64,000 nucleotides of DNA from Gammaproteobacteria bacterium (GTDB lineage: Bacteria > Pseudomonadota > Gammaproteobacteria > Chromatiales > Chromatiaceae), in contig JAGRGY010000046.1 of NCBI GenBank assembly GCA_020445255.1, positions 17,721 through 81,720 of the forward strand, read 5' to 3'. How positions within the stretch are numbered: the stretch's first letter is position 1; each line of letters begins with the position of its first letter. The notes beneath the pieces were generated by a model, which was not told the DNA's origin, ran no database searches, and saw nothing but the letters and a program-made list of their open reading frames with translations. A program made the position numbers and the translations under genes. Shown piece by piece: positions 18,368 to 28,210 of this stretch.

Positions 18368-21300
18368 TCAGTTCTCGCTGCCGGGCAGGTCCGCGCCATG
18401 CGGCTTGCCCGATTTCAGGAAATCGATCAGGCCGTTCAACGGTCCCTCCGACCCCTGCTGTTCAACCCCCGGTTCCTTATCGGCAGGCGGTGGCACTGCC
18501 GCAGTCGGTGCGTCGACGTCGACCGGGTCGGCGCTGTCGGTCGATGACGGCGTCTGTATGCCGTCGGGCGTCGAAGGCGCGGCGTTTTCGGGCGTCGTAG
18601 CCGGCTTGCGGAATGGTTTCAGCAGTTTCGACAGGGTGCCGCCGCTGTCGAGCGGCGTCACCTCGGGCTCGTTCCATGGACCTTTGACTGCGTAGTCGAA
18701 GCGATTCAGCTTGTCGACCTGTTTGTCCATGACCTTCTGGGCGACCAGCACCGCCAGGCCGGCAACCGGGCCGCCTGCCAGCGTCCCCGCAATCGGCAGG
18801 GTTGCATCGAAGTCCGGCGTGACCATGACCTTCTGGTCGAGCGATTCCGCGACCAGGTCGGTGCGGCCGCGCACGTCGATCCGCCCGGTCGGACCGTCCA
18901 TGCTGAGATCCTCCGTGGTCGCGATGCCGTGCTCGAACACGAACCCGCCGGCAATGCTGTCGAAGCTGTAGCCCTTCTTGTAGAAATCACTGAAATCGAG
19001 TCGCAGGCGGCGGGTCAGCGCATTCAGGTTGAGCAGTCCGACGACCCGCGTGACGCCGGGATCGAGGTCGAGCAGTCGGCCCTTGCCGATCGAGACGTCG
19101 AGCTTGCCGGCCAGCGTTCCGCGATGCGCCTGTGCGGGGTTGCCGGGCCAGGTCAGCAGGAATTCACTGGTCGCCGATGCGTCGACCAGCTGGCGCGAGT
19201 AGCCGAGGTCGACCAGCAGCTGGCCGAGATCGGCGGTCGCCACATGCCCCCCGAGCTGGGTGCGGTAGCCGCCGCCGTCGTGTGACCAGTGGCCGGCCGC
19301 GTCGAGCTGCAGTTGCCCGCCGTCGAGACCGAGCCGCGTGATCTGCAGGCCTTCGGCGTCGGCGAGGGCGCGCAGGCTCAAGCGCCCCAGGTGTGCCGCA
19401 TCGACCTGCAGGTCGGCGATGTCCAGCGCGAGGCCGGGCAGTGTGGCGGGGTCCGGGCCGGTGTTCGGGTCGGGCGGTGGCGGTGGCGGCGTGCCGTCTT
19501 CCGGGGGCAGCGTCAGCGCGAGGCGTTCGAGTTCGATCGTGATGCGACTGCGACCCGGGCGCACGGGTACGACGAAACGCCCGGCGAGGTTGTCGGCGTG
19601 CACGACGCCGCGCCAGGCCTCGCTGTCGCGCTCGGCGTCGAGCTCGACCCCGTCGAGGTGCAGCTCATCGTAGTGCGCCCTGTTGATCGCGAGGTTCAGG
19701 CTCACCGGCGTGTCGCCGGTGGACGCGGCCGGCAACCTGCCGGCGGCATCGCTCCAGGCGCCGACGTCGACCAGGTCGACGCGACCACTGACGTGCGTGC
19801 CGCGCTGGATGCGAGGGTTGGCCCTGCCGCCACCGAGCACCACCTCGATGCGTTGCCCGTCGCGGCTGAACCAGGCATCGAGCTTGTCGCCGTAACCGAT
19901 CCGTCCTGCCCCTGAGGTGCCGGACAATGGCACCTGGATCGCCAGCGCGCGACTTTCGGGTGCGTGTTTGCCGAGCGGCGGTGGCAGGTCCACGCCGATC
20001 CCGCGCAGGTCGCTGCGGATCGCCAGCATGACCGGGTGGGTGTCGCCGGCCGGCACGGCCGGCACATCGACGTCGACGGTGAAGTCGGCCTTGCCGGTGA
20101 CGATCGTGCCGGGCAGTTCCGCGACCCGCGCCAGCAGCGTGTCGGCAGCGAACGGACCGCGCGCGCGGACACGCGTCATGCCGTTGCCGGCCGGTCCGAC
20201 ATCGACCGCAACCGGCGTACCGAGCATCAGCGCGCGGATGCCGCTGGCGGAGAGACCGTCCAGCGTGAACTGCAGCTTGCCGTCGATGCCGTCGAGGGCG
20301 AAGTCCCAGTCGGGGAGGGTGAGCCGGTTGTCGCGGAACATCAGCGTGCCGTCGAGCGCCGTGCTTCCGTCGTGGCCGAGCGGTACCTGCAGATCGAGCT
20401 CGAGGCCGGCCGCACCTTCCGCGCGCAGGATCTCGGCGAAATGGCCGAAGCGCGTCCGCAACGCGTCCTCTTTCAGGATGCGCAGTTCGTCGCCGAGCGG
20501 ACCGTCGACGGCTCCGCGGATCACGATCGGGCTGACCGGGTGCAGGCTCGCGATATGCGCGTCGAGATGGCGCAGCGTGCTGTCGTAGATCCGGCCCGCA
20601 CTGGCACTGATGTCGAGCTGGTTGCCGTGGAACCGCACGTGCGCACCCAGACCGCTCAGCGCCGGCCAGCCGGCGCGGTAATCGAGTTGCACGTCTTCGG
20701 CGTCGAACACGACCTGGAAGCTGCCGCTGCGGGAGTTCTCGAACGCGAACTCATCGAGTCGACCGTGCACCAGCGCGCTGCCGCTGACGACGTGGCCGGA
20801 TTTGATCGAGTGGTCGAGCCAGTCGACGAGTTTCGGACTCATGATCGCAACAGGGTAGTAGCGGCTGGCGAACGCCGCGTCGCCGTCGCGGAAGTCGCTC
20901 TGCAGGTCGAGAAACGCCGGTCCGTCAGACGGCTTTTCGTATCGCAGCCGGGTGACGGTCCTGATATGAGGTGTGTCCGCGACCAGTTCCTGCGAGGCCA
21001 CCGTGATACCGGTCTCGTCCCGCGCGACCTCGATGCGACCGTCCAGCCGCGCCAGTTCGATCGGGTCACGAAACAGCGATGCGAATCGTATGCGCGCGTC
21101 GCGGCTGTCGAGATCGAGCCGGATTCGCTGCCCATCGACGAACGCGCGGCCGCTCAGGTTGTCGACGCCGGGGACCTTCTGCGACGGTTCGCTGCCGACG
21201 CCGGCGAAGTCGGTCCGGCCGCGCCAGTCGAAGCCGCCATCCGTGCGTGTGCCGTGCAGACGCAGCCCGCGCAGCTCGCCGCGTGGCGCCAGTGCCGGCA

Positions 21301-22408
21301 AAAGCCCGGCCAGTTCTGGATCGGGTGGCCGCACGCCGAGAATCGTGCTCGCGTCGTCGAGTCGCAGATAGTCGGCGGCAATCGCGAGCGTGCGCATGCC
21401 CTGCGCATCGCTGTCGATCGACAGCGCCAGGTTGGTGAGTGGCCAGCGGTGCCCGGACAGCCGGAGGTCGAGATCGCGCAGGCCGAGTTCGAGGTGTCCG
21501 CCCGCGTGCGCCAGCGTGAAGCCCGAGGCGAGTCGTTCGATGTCGAGCGTGTTGCCGGCCCGCGGGCGCAGGGCCAGCCCGGTGACGGCGAAGTCGCCCT
21601 GGCTGAACACCGGAGCGGCGCCCTCCCAGCGTGTCCAGCTGCGCAGGTCGAGCATCGCGCTGTCGAGCCCGTAGTAGTCGGGCAGGTAGGCGGCGAGCAG
21701 GCGCGCCACGTCGACGCCATCGACCTCGAGGTAGGAATCGCCCGACCAGTCGAGATCACGTAGGCGGCCGCTGACCTGCGCCGCGAGGCGTGCATTGCCG
21801 GCCGGGGTGCGCAGTCCGGCGCGCAGCCGGGCGTGGTCGCCGGAACGGTCGAGGGTGATGTCGATGTTGTCGATCGGCAGCGGCGGCCGGTTGCGTTTGC
21901 GGTCGTTCCAGATCACCCGGGTGTTGACCAGGCGCAGGTGGGCGGGCAGTTCGGCGCGCCCGTCGATGGCCGGCCCGCCGCCATTGGACAGTCCTTCCAG
22001 ATGGACCTGGCCGGACACCTCGCGCACCGCGGTCAGGTGCAGACCGTCGAGCGTCACGCGCACGGCATCGGCCCAGGTGCCGCGCAGGAGGTCGAGCGGT
22101 GCGAGATCGACCTCGGCTCGCGCCACGCGCAGGTCCATCGGCGCCTGCCCGAGCCGGATGTCGGCCAGTTCGAGCAGCGGCCGGATGCCGTACCAGCGCG
22201 CCCGCAGCGTGCCGATCGACACCGGGGTGCCGAGGCGCTCGCTCGCTGCCGCCTCCAGCTGCCCGCGGTATTCGGCCAGCAGCGGGGTCAGCGCGCGCAC
22301 CGCGAGCGCCAGCACGCCCCACGCGATCAGCAGCCCGACGATGAGTTTCTTCAAGACGCGCAAATCGTTGCCTCGTGACGGCCGGGCCCGACCCGGTCGC
22401 AAAGCCAC
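18368..22408 (-). CDS. yhdP: YhdP-family AsmA-like protein, inner-to-outer membrane lipid transport
   Basis: About 1346 residues, the usual size of YhdP. A single N-terminal transmembrane helix (LKKLIVGLLIAWGVLALAV) precedes a very long beta-rich periplasmic body of AsmA/DUF3971 type. The Pro/Asp-rich C-terminal tail has low complexity. In E. coli, YhdP with TamB and YdbH bridges the envelope and carries phospholipids to the outer membrane. The frame opens with GTG at 22408, 8 nt after the rng stop; a start closer to the transmembrane helix is possible. Its position immediately downstream of rng and upstream of nit-tldD is the conserved arrangement. Confidence 0.9.
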   Translation of the reverse strand: MALRPGRARPSRGNDLRVLKKLIVGLLIAWGVLALAVRALTPLLAEYRGQLEAAASERLGTPVSIGTLRARWYGIRPLLELADIRLGQAPMDLRVARAEVDLAPLDLLRGTWADAVRVTLDGLHLTAVREVSGQVHLEGLSNGGGPAIDGRAELPAHLRLVNTRVIWNDRKRNRPPLPIDNIDITLDRSGDHARLRAGLRTPAGNARLAAQVSGRLRDLDWSGDSYLEVDGVDVARLLAAYLPDYYGLDSAMLDLRSWTRWEGAAPVFSQGDFAVTGLALRPRAGNTLDIERLASGFTLAHAGGHLELGLRDLDLRLSGHRWPLTNLALSIDSDAQGMRTLAIAADYLRLDDASTILGVRPPDPELAGLLPALAPRGELRGLRLHGTRTDGGFDWRGRTDFAGVGSEPSQKVPGVDNLSGRAFVDGQRIRLDLDSRDARIRFASLFRDPIELARLDGRIEVARDETGITVASQELVADTPHIRTVTRLRYEKPSDGPAFLDLQSDFRDGDAAFASRYYPVAIMSPKLVDWLDHSIKSGHVVSGSALVHGRLDEFAFENSRSGSFQVVFDAEDVQLDYRAGWPALSGLGAHVRFHGNQLDISASAGRIYDSTLRHLDAHIASLHPVSPIVIRGAVDGPLGDELRILKEDALRTRFGHFAEILRAEGAAGLELDLQVPLGHDGSTALDGTLMFRDNRLTLPDWDFALDGIDGKLQFTLDGLSASGIRALMLGTPVAVDVGPAGNGMTRVRARGPFAADTLLARVAELPGTIVTGKADFTVDVDVPAVPAGDTHPVMLAIRSDLRGIGVDLPPPLGKHAPESRALAIQVPLSGTSGAGRIGYGDKLDAWFSRDGQRIEVVLGGGRANPRIQRGTHVSGRVDLVDVGAWSDAAGRLPAASTGDTPVSLNLAINRAHYDELHLDGVELDAERDSEAWRGVVHADNLAGRFVVPVRPGRSRITIELERLALTLPPEDGTPPPPPPDPNTGPDPATLPGLALDIADLQVDAAHLGRLSLRALADAEGLQITRLGLDGGQLQLDAAGHWSHDGGGYRTQLGGHVATADLGQLLVDLGYSRQLVDASATSEFLLTWPGNPAQAHRGTLAGKLDVSIGKGRLLDLDPGVTRVVGLLNLNALTRRLRLDFSDFYKKGYSFDSIAGGFVFEHGIATTEDLSMDGPTGRIDVRGRTDLVAESLDQKVMVTPDFDATLPIAGTLAGGPVAGLAVLVAQKVMDKQVDKLNRFDYAVKGPWNEPEVTPLDSGGTLSKLLKPFRKPATTPENAAPSTPDGIQTPSSTDSADPVDVDAPTAAVPPPADKEPGVEQQGSEGPLNGLIDFLKSGKPHGADLPGSEN

Positions 22409-22415
22409 CGTGCGG

Positions 22416-23867
22416 TCAGATCAGGACCACGTCGTATTGTTCCTGGTTGTACAGCACCTCGGCCTGCAGTTTGATCGGACGCCCGATGAACTGCTCCAGT
22501 TCGGCGAGGTTTTGCGACTCTTCGTCGAGCAGGCGATCGACCACATCCTGCGCGGCCAGCACCAGCAACTGTTCGACATCGAACTGGCGCCATTCGCGCA
22601 GGATGTCGCGGAAGATGTCGAAACACACCGTCTCAGCGGTCTTCAGCGTACCGCGCCCGCTACAGGTGGGACAGGTCTGGCACAGCACATGTTCCAGCGA
22701 TTCGCGGGTGCGTTTGCGGGTCATCTCGACCAGGCCCAGCGACGACACCTCGGAGATGTGCGTCTTGGCGTGGTCACGCGCCAGGCAGCGTTCGAGCGCG
22801 CGCATGACCTGGCGCTTGTGCTCGTCGTCGGTCATGTCGATAAAGTCGATGATGATGATGCCGCCGAGGTTGCGCAGGCGCAGCTGGCGGCAAATGGCCT
22901 GCGCGGCCTCGAGGTTGGTCTTGAAGATGGTTTCTTCGAGATTACGGTGGCCGACGAACGCGCCGGTGTTGACGTCGATCGTCGTCATCGCCTCGGTCTG
23001 ATCGATGACCAGGTGGCCACCCGACTTGAGATCGACCTTGCGCTCGAGCGCCTTCTGGATCTCGTCCTCGACGCCATAGAGGTCGAAGATCGGCCGCTCG
23101 CCCGGGTAGTACTCGATCGTGCTGCGCTGGTCCGGTATGTATTTGTGGGCGAATTGCTGCGCCTTCTCCCAGGTCGAGCGCGAGTCGATGCGCACCTTTT
23201 CGACCTCGGGATTGATCAGGTCCCGCAGCGCGCGCATCGCGAGCGGCAGATCCTCGTGTATCAGTTGGCGCGGCGGTGTGGTGGCGACACGCTCCTGGAT
23301 CGATCCCCACAGGCGCACGAGGAAGCGCATGTCGTTGTGCAGCGCCTCGGTCGACACCCCTTCGGCAGCGGTGCGGGCGATGAATCCGGCCTCCATGCGG
23401 TTGGCCTCGGCGTATTGCGAGAGCACCTCGCGCAGGCGCATTCGTTCGCCTTCGTCTTCAATCTTCTGCGACACACCGACGTTCTTCACGTTCGGCATGA
23501 ACACCATGTAGCGCGATGGGATGGAGATGTTGGTGGTCAGGCGGGCGCCCTTGGTACCGAGCGGGTCCTTGACCACCTGCACGATCACTTCGCCGCCTTC
23601 ACGCACCAGGTCGGTGATCTGCGAGGACTTGTCGCCGTTTGCCGGATGGATGTCGGATGCATGCAGGAACGCGGCGCGCTCGAGGCCGGCGTCGACGAAC
23701 GCCGCCTGCATGCCCGGCAGCACACGACAGACCTTGCCCTTGTAGATGTTGCCGACCAGCCCACGCTTGGCAGTGCGTTCGATGATGATCTCCTGCACCA
23801 CGCCGTTCTCGATGACCGCAACCCGCGTTTCGGGTGGGGTGACGTTGATCAGGATCTCTTCACTCAT
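22416..23867 (-). CDS. rng: Ribonuclease G
   Basis: 483 residues, normal for RNase G and much shorter than RNase E. It begins with the family N-terminus (EEILINVTPPETRVAVIENG), followed by an S1 domain (GNIYKGKVCRVLPGMQAAFVDAG), the catalytic DNase I-like region (IDVNTGAFVG, GGIIIIDFIDM) and the zinc-link cysteines in CQTCPTCSGRG. It processes the 5' end of 16S rRNA and degrades some mRNAs. Maf lies upstream (62-nt gap) and yhdP 8 nt downstream on the same strand, the conserved maf-rng-yhdP arrangement. Confidence 0.97.
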   Translation of the reverse strand: MSEEILINVTPPETRVAVIENGVVQEIIIERTAKRGLVGNIYKGKVCRVLPGMQAAFVDAGLERAAFLHASDIHPANGDKSSQITDLVREGGEVIVQVVKDPLGTKGARLTTNISIPSRYMVFMPNVKNVGVSQKIEDEGERMRLREVLSQYAEANRMEAGFIARTAAEGVSTEALHNDMRFLVRLWGSIQERVATTPPRQLIHEDLPLAMRALRDLINPEVEKVRIDSRSTWEKAQQFAHKYIPDQRSTIEYYPGERPIFDLYGVEDEIQKALERKVDLKSGGHLVIDQTEAMTTIDVNTGAFVGHRNLEETIFKTNLEAAQAICRQLRLRNLGGIIIIDFIDMTDDEHKRQVMRALERCLARDHAKTHISEVSSLGLVEMTRKRTRESLEHVLCQTCPTCSGRGTLKTAETVCFDIFRDILREWRQFDVEQLLVLAAQDVVDRLLDEESQNLAELEQFIGRPIKLQAEVLYNQEQYDVVLI

Positions 23868-23929
23868 GGAGGCAGTCTACACGTCGGGTCTGTTGCGCGG
23901 TGGGAATGCCGGTAGGGGTTGATGCGCCT

Positions 23930-24499
23930 TCAGGATTCCCAGTCGGCGTGTACGCCGGCCTGATGCAGCAGTGCCATTGTTTCGAACAGCGGAAGCCCCA
24001 TGACCCCCGAGTAGCTGCCCTCGATGCGTTCGATGAACGCCGCGGCGATTCCCTGCACCGCATAGGCGCCGGCCTTGTCGGCCGGCTCACCGCTGTCCCA
24101 GTAGGCCGCGATCTCGGCGTCGGTCAGCGCGCGGAAGAAAACCCGGCTGACGTTCAGCGCATATCGCCTTTCGACACTGGCGACGGCAACGCCTGTCAAC
24201 ACCTCGTGGGTGCGTCCGGACAGCGAGGCCAGCACGTTCAGTGCGTCGTCGCGATCGCGCGGCTTGCCCAGGATCTGCTGGTCGAGCACGACGGCGGTGT
24301 CGGCGGCGAGCACGACCCGGTCGGGATGAAGCGCGTGCACCGCAGCCGCCTTGGCCAGCGCCACGCGCTCGACATAGTCGGCGGCCCGCTCGTCGGCGTG
24401 CAATGTCTCGTCGACGTGGGCGGGTACTACCTGGTATGCGATGCCGATCTGGTCGAGCAGGGCGGCGCGGCGCGGCGATTGCGATGCGAGGATGATCAT
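23930..24499 (-). CDS. Maf-family nucleoside triphosphate pyrophosphatase (YhdE type)
   Basis: 189 residues. It starts with LASQSPRRAALLDQIGI, has ADTAVVLD and GKPRD in the middle and SYSGVMGLPLFET near the end, all Maf signatures. The family hydrolyses dTTP, UTP and related non-canonical nucleotides to the monophosphate. Its position before rng favours the YhdE (dTTP/UTP) branch over YceF, which is inference. The ATG at 24499 overlaps the rlmH stop by 4 nt (ATGA), indicating translational coupling. Confidence 0.93.
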   Translation of the reverse strand: MIILASQSPRRAALLDQIGIAYQVVPAHVDETLHADERAADYVERVALAKAAAVHALHPDRVVLAADTAVVLDQQILGKPRDRDDALNVLASLSGRTHEVLTGVAVASVERRYALNVSRVFFRALTDAEIAAYWDSGEPADKAGAYAVQGIAAAFIERIEGSYSGVMGLPLFETMALLHQAGVHADWES

Positions 24500-24966
24500 G
24501 CGCGATGGTACGGGTGGTTCCGCAACAGGCTCCAGGCGCGGTACAGCTGCTCGGCGACGATGACGCGCACCAGCGGATGCGGCAGCGTCAGCGGTGACAG
24601 CGACCATTGCAGTTCGGCTGCGGCACGCGCCGCCTCGCCGAGGCCGTCCGGGCCGCCAACCATCAAGGCGAGGTCGCGTCCGTCGGCCATCCAGTCGTCC
24701 AGCCGTTCCGCCAGTTGTTCGGTCGACCAACGCTGGCCGCCGACCTCGAGTGCGATGGCGCGCGCGCCCTTGGGTATCGCGCTGAGCACGCGCGTGGTCT
24801 CGTCGCGGACGATGCGCGGGATGTCGGCGTTGCGCATGCGCCTGCCGGCGGCGATCTCGACCAGCCGCAGCGTGCATTCGGCAGGCAGGCGGCGCGCGTA
24901 TTCGTCGAAGCCGAGCTGCACCCAGCGTGGCATCCGGTCACCGACTGCGATCAAGTGCCCGTTCAT
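24496..24966 (-). CDS. rlmH: 23S rRNA (pseudouridine1915-N3)-methyltransferase RlmH
   Basis: 156 residues, the family length. The SPOUT-fold signature is present: IALEVGGQRWSTEQLAERL, MVGGPDGL, and the C-terminal knot LSPLTLPHPLVRVIVAEQLYRAW. It methylates pseudouridine 1915 in helix 69 of 23S rRNA. The start at 24966 gives the usual N-terminus (MNGHLIAVGDRMP); the frame extends 15 codons further upstream without family similarity. It is co-directional with rsfS (94-nt gap) and overlaps maf. Confidence 0.96.
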   Translation of the reverse strand: MNGHLIAVGDRMPRWVQLGFDEYARRLPAECTLRLVEIAAGRRMRNADIPRIVRDETTRVLSAIPKGARAIALEVGGQRWSTEQLAERLDDWMADGRDLALMVGGPDGLGEAARAAAELQWSLSPLTLPHPLVRVIVAEQLYRAWSLLRNHPYHRA

Positions 24967-25060
24967 GCCGGTCGCCCGGGTGGCGTTGGTGGGTTTTCGG
25001 CGGCGTGCCACGACCGCCGCGGCAGGCCGTCGGATGGACGCAGCCGTGTCGCGTACCGGG

Positions 25061-25426
25061 TCAGCTTGCCCCGCGCTCGCGGCTGATCTTCGCCGCCGCG
25101 TCGGGGTCGACGCGCCACAGACGTTCGAGCTGGTAGAAATCGCGGACCTTCGCCTGCATCACGTGGACGACGACACCGTTGAGGTCGATCAAAGCCCACT
25201 CGCCCTCGCCGACACCCTCGATACCGATCGGCGACTGGCCGGCCTGCTTGGCCTGGAAGGCGACGGATTCTGCTGTGGATTTGACATGCCGGTCGGACGT
25301 GCCGGTCGCGATCACAAAGTAGTCGGTGATGCTGGTTTTGCCGCGGACATCCAGCGTGACGATGTCGTAGGCCTTCATGTCTTCGAGGGTGCGGATGACG
25401 AGATCGCGGAGTTCTTCTACCTGCAT
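25061..25426 (-). CDS. rsfS: Ribosomal silencing factor RsfS
   Basis: 121 residues. Family signatures: KAYDIVTLDVRG, TDYFVIATGTSDRHVKS, GEGEWALIDLNGVVVHVM, REFYxLE-type ending. It binds ribosomal protein L14 and blocks subunit joining during starvation. The start at 25426 gives the standard length; upstream codons to 25507 overlap nadD and are not conserved. It lies between nadD and rlmH, as in many gammaproteobacteria. Confidence 0.96.
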   Translation of the reverse strand: MQVEELRDLVIRTLEDMKAYDIVTLDVRGKTSITDYFVIATGTSDRHVKSTAESVAFQAKQAGQSPIGIEGVGEGEWALIDLNGVVVHVMQAKVRDFYQLERLWRVDPDAAAKISRERGAS

Positions 25427-25490
25427 GCCGTGGTCCGGAATCGTGTATGCCGACAATGATAAACCATCAGGCGATCGCGCGCGCCAGCAC

Positions 25491-26117
25491 TCAGTCGTCC
25501 ATGTCATACAGTCGGTGTTCGCGGATCAGTCCGATCACCGGGTCCGGGGTCAGGAAATCGATGCTCTGACCGGCCGCGACACGCCGGCGGATGTCGCTCG
25601 ACGCGATCTCCAGCTGGGTCACGGGGCAGAGGGTGATTCCACCCGCACCTGCCGAATCCAGCTCTGCGACCTGGCGTGCGGCAAGCAGCGCCTGCAGCCG
25701 GGGGTCGTCGGAAAGGGCGTGTCCGGGTCGCTGCAGCACCGCCAGGTTGGCCAGGGTGAGGATTTCCTCGGGGGCCCGCCAGTCGGGGAAGCCGGCGAAC
25801 GCGTCCTCGCCGAGCAGCAGACAGAGCGCCCGGTCGGGCTGCTCGTCGTGCAGCGAACGCAGCGTGTCCACCGTGTAGGAAGGGCCTTCGCGCCGCAGTT
25901 CTCGGTCGTCGACGCGCAGGCCGGGGCGTCCATCGGTCGCGGCCGTCAGCATCGCGCGGCGCAACCAGCCCGGGGTGGCGGGCTGGCCGCGGTGTACCGC
26001 ACGCGACAGTGGCACCAGGCGGACATGGTCGAGCCCGAGCCGCTCGCGGGCGTCTAGCGCGATCCGCAGGTGGCCGTGGTGAACGGGATCGAACGTGCCG
26101 CCAAGGACGCCGATCAT
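25491..26117 (-). CDS. nadD: Nicotinate-nucleotide adenylyltransferase NadD
   Basis: 208 residues. The nucleotidyltransferase motif GGTFDPVHHGHLR is at the N-terminus and the C-terminal ISSTxxR-like motif appears as IASSDIRRR. It makes nicotinate adenine dinucleotide from nicotinate mononucleotide and ATP in NAD synthesis, in the cytoplasm. The ATG at 26117 overlaps the stop of the lipoprotein gene by 4 nt, so translation is coupled to that gene. rsfS follows 64 nt downstream. Confidence 0.96.
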   Translation of the reverse strand: MIGVLGGTFDPVHHGHLRIALDARERLGLDHVRLVPLSRAVHRGQPATPGWLRRAMLTAATDGRPGLRVDDRELRREGPSYTVDTLRSLHDEQPDRALCLLLGEDAFAGFPDWRAPEEILTLANLAVLQRPGHALSDDPRLQALLAARQVAELDSAGAGGITLCPVTQLEIASSDIRRRVAAGQSIDFLTPDPVIGLIREHRLYDMDD

Positions 26118-26779
26118 GGCGCCGGTGCGATCTCCAAAGGTTCGGCCGCGGCATCCGTCGCTGCCGCGACCACGATCGAGGCGGCACGTTGTGCTTCGAG
26201 CTTCTCGAGGCGTGCCTGCGTAGCCTTCTCGACGTCGGTCCGCATGTCATTGCACAGCTGCTCGTTCTGACCGCAGTCGTGCTCGACCTGCGCCAGCTGC
26301 GCTTGCTGCTGCTGCTGCCACCTTGTCCGTACGTCGTCGAAGAACGTGTCGCGTTCTTCCGTGCTGGTGAAACGCTCCGGGACCAGGACGATCTCGATCG
26401 CGCCCGGATACTTGTTCATCGCCCCGCTGCCCGCGTCGATCGCGATACCGATCACGCCACCGATCAGGACGTTGCCCAGCGTGGCGCCCTGGAACTTGGA
26501 GTCGACCGATTCAGTTGCCGCCTGGTGGCCGGCCAGGCTGCATTCGATGGTGATCGGGTCCTTGTCCTTGTTGACCAGCACGCTGCCCGGCGTCGACGAG
26601 ATCGCGCCGATGGTCTCGCCGTCGCGGGTCATCAGGCACTTGGCGCCATCCGGAACGCTGGTGATCGTGATCGACTGATCCGAACCCGTGGTCACGGTGG
26701 CACAACCGCTCAGGCATCCACCGCAGATCGCGATGGTCGTGAGGGCAAGGTGGGCGAAGTGGGGCTTTCGAATCGACAT
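26114..26779 (-). CDS. Probable lipoprotein with PEGA-like domain and coiled C-terminus
   Basis: 221 residues. The signal peptide ends in a lipobox (CLSGC), so it should be a lipid-anchored envelope protein. Residues about 30-85 resemble a PEGA-type beta domain (SVPDGAKCLM, SVLVNKDKDPITIEC), followed by a Gly-rich hydrophobic stretch (GGVIGIAIDAGSGAMNKYP) seen in several uncharacterised proteobacterial lipoproteins. The C-terminal 90 residues are charged and Gln-rich (WQQQQQAQLAQVEHD), probably coiled coil, with a Cys pair. It lies between proA and nadD and overlaps nadD by 4 nt. Function unknown; the coupling to NAD synthesis may be only positional. Confidence 0.75.
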   Translation of the reverse strand: MSIRKPHFAHLALTTIAICGGCLSGCATVTTGSDQSITITSVPDGAKCLMTRDGETIGAISSTPGSVLVNKDKDPITIECSLAGHQAATESVDSKFQGATLGNVLIGGVIGIAIDAGSGAMNKYPGAIEIVLVPERFTSTEERDTFFDDVRTRWQQQQQAQLAQVEHDCGQNEQLCNDMRTDVEKATQARLEKLEAQRAASIVVAAATDAAAEPLEIAPAP

Positions 26780-26833
26780 TGTTGTTTTCCTTCCTGGTTT
26801 TGCTAGCGGCCGCTCGGCGTCCGTGGTGGAGGC

Positions 26834-28123
26834 TCAGGTGCGGATGTGTCCGTCACCGAAGACGATGAACTTGACCGAGGTCAGGCCTTCCAGCCCGACC
26901 GGCCCGCGCGCGTGGAACTTGTCGGTCGAGATGCCGATCTCGGCGCCCAGCCCGTATTCGAAGCCGTCGGCGAATCGCGTCGACGCATTGACCATGACCG
27001 AGCTCGAATCGACCTCGCGCAGGAAGCGCCGCGCCTTGGTGATGCTCTCGGTGACGATGCTGTCGGTGTGTTGCGAACCGTGCGCGGCGATGTGCGCGAT
27101 CGCGGCGTCGAGGTCGTCGACGACACGGATCGACAGGATCGGCGCCAGGTACTCCGTATCCCAGTCCGCGTCGGTAGCGGGGATGCAGCGCTCGCCGAGG
27201 ATCGCGCAGCTGCTCGCGCAACCCCGAAGCTCGACGCCCTTGTCGGCATAGGCGTCGGCCAGCACCGGCAGAATGTCGTCGGCGACGGTGGCGTTGACCA
27301 GCAACGTCTCCATCGTGTTGCAGGTACCGTAGCGCTGGGTCTTGGCGTTCAGTGCGACGTCGAACGCCTTGTGCGGATCGGCCTCGTCGTCGATGTAGAC
27401 GTGGCAGATGCCGTCGAGATGCTTGATCACCGGCACGCGCGCCTCGGCGCTGATGCGCTCGATCAGCCCCTTGCCGCCGCGCGGGATGATCACGTCGACA
27501 TACTCCGGCATCGTGATCATCGCGCCGACCGCGGCACGGTCGATGGTCGCGACGACCTGCACCGCGTCGGCCGGCAGCCCGGCCGCCTCGAGACCGCGTC
27601 GGATGCTGGCGGCGATCGCCTGGTTCGAATGGAAGGCCTCGGAACCGCCGCGCAGCACGGTGGCGTTACCGGACTTCAGGCAAAGTGCCGCGGCATCGGC
27701 CGTCACGTTCGGCCGCGACTCGTAGATGATGCCGACGACGCCTAGCGGCACGCGCATGCGACCGACCTGGATGCCGCTGGGACGGTAGCTCATGTCGAAG
27801 ATCTCGCCGATCGGGTCCGCCAGCGCGGCCACCTGGCGCAGGCCGTCGATCATGCCGTCGATGCGGCCGGCATTCAGTTCGAGGCGGTCCAGCAGGGCGG
27901 CATCCAGGCCACGCGCGGCGCCGGCGTCGAGGTCTTTGCGGTTCTCGGCCAGCAGCGTGTTGCGTCGCGCGTCGAGGTCGTCCGCGATCGCCAGCAGCGC
28001 GGCGTTCTTGGCCGCGGTATCCGCCGCCGCGAGGATCCGGGAAGCGGCGCGCGCGCGCTCACCCAGCTCGCGCATGTAGGCGGCGATGTCAGCGACCTGC
28101 AGGGTTTCGGCGGCGTGGCTCAT
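26834..28123 (-). CDS. proA: Gamma-glutamyl phosphate reductase ProA
   Basis: 429 residues, normal length. Aldehyde-dehydrogenase fold with catalytic C268 in [14 protein letters not shown], plus [28 protein letters not shown] and [11 protein letters not shown]. It reduces gamma-glutamyl phosphate to glutamate semialdehyde with NADPH, the second step of proline synthesis. The ATG at 28123 was chosen; nine further upstream codons start with TTG. The proA-nadD-rsfS-rlmH order is also known in Pseudomonas, except that a lipoprotein gene lies in between here. Confidence 0.97.
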   Translation of the reverse strand: MSHAAETLQVADIAAYMRELGERARAASRILAAADTAAKNAALLAIADDLDARRNTLLAENRKDLDAGAARGLDAALLDRLELNAGRIDGMIDGLRQVAALADPIGEIFDMSYRPSGIQVGRMRVPLGVVGIIYESRPNVTADAAALCLKSGNATVLRGGSEAFHSNQAIAASIRRGLEAAGLPADAVQVVATIDRAAVGAMITMPEYVDVIIPRGGKGLIERISAEARVPVIKHLDGICHVYIDDEADPHKAFDVALNAKTQRYGTCNTMETLLVNATVADDILPVLADAYADKGVELRGCASSCAILGERCIPATDADWDTEYLAPILSIRVVDDLDAAIAHIAAHGSQHTDSIVTESITKARRFLREVDSSSVMVNASTRFADGFEYGLGAEIGISTDKFHARGPVGLEGLTSVKFIVFGDGHIRT

Positions 28124-28163
28124 GGCGATGCCCGTTCCGTAAGCGTCCAAAACACCATTTTAC

Positions 28164-28210
28164 CCCACCGCGATGGCGGGGTGGGATGCGTGCGGGCGCT
28201 GTCAGCGCCC
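28164..28210 (-). terminator. Possible terminator stems after the Anbu gene
   Basis: Two stems follow one another. CCCACCGC (28164-28171) pairs with GCGG and TGGG (28176-28185) across a 2-nt bulge, and GGGCGCTG (28194-28201) pairs with CAGCGCCC (28203-28210), the latter spanning the Anbu stop codon. On the minus strand a T/A-rich stretch, but no clean T-run, follows the first stem. It may end the Anbu transcript before proA. Confidence 0.3.
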
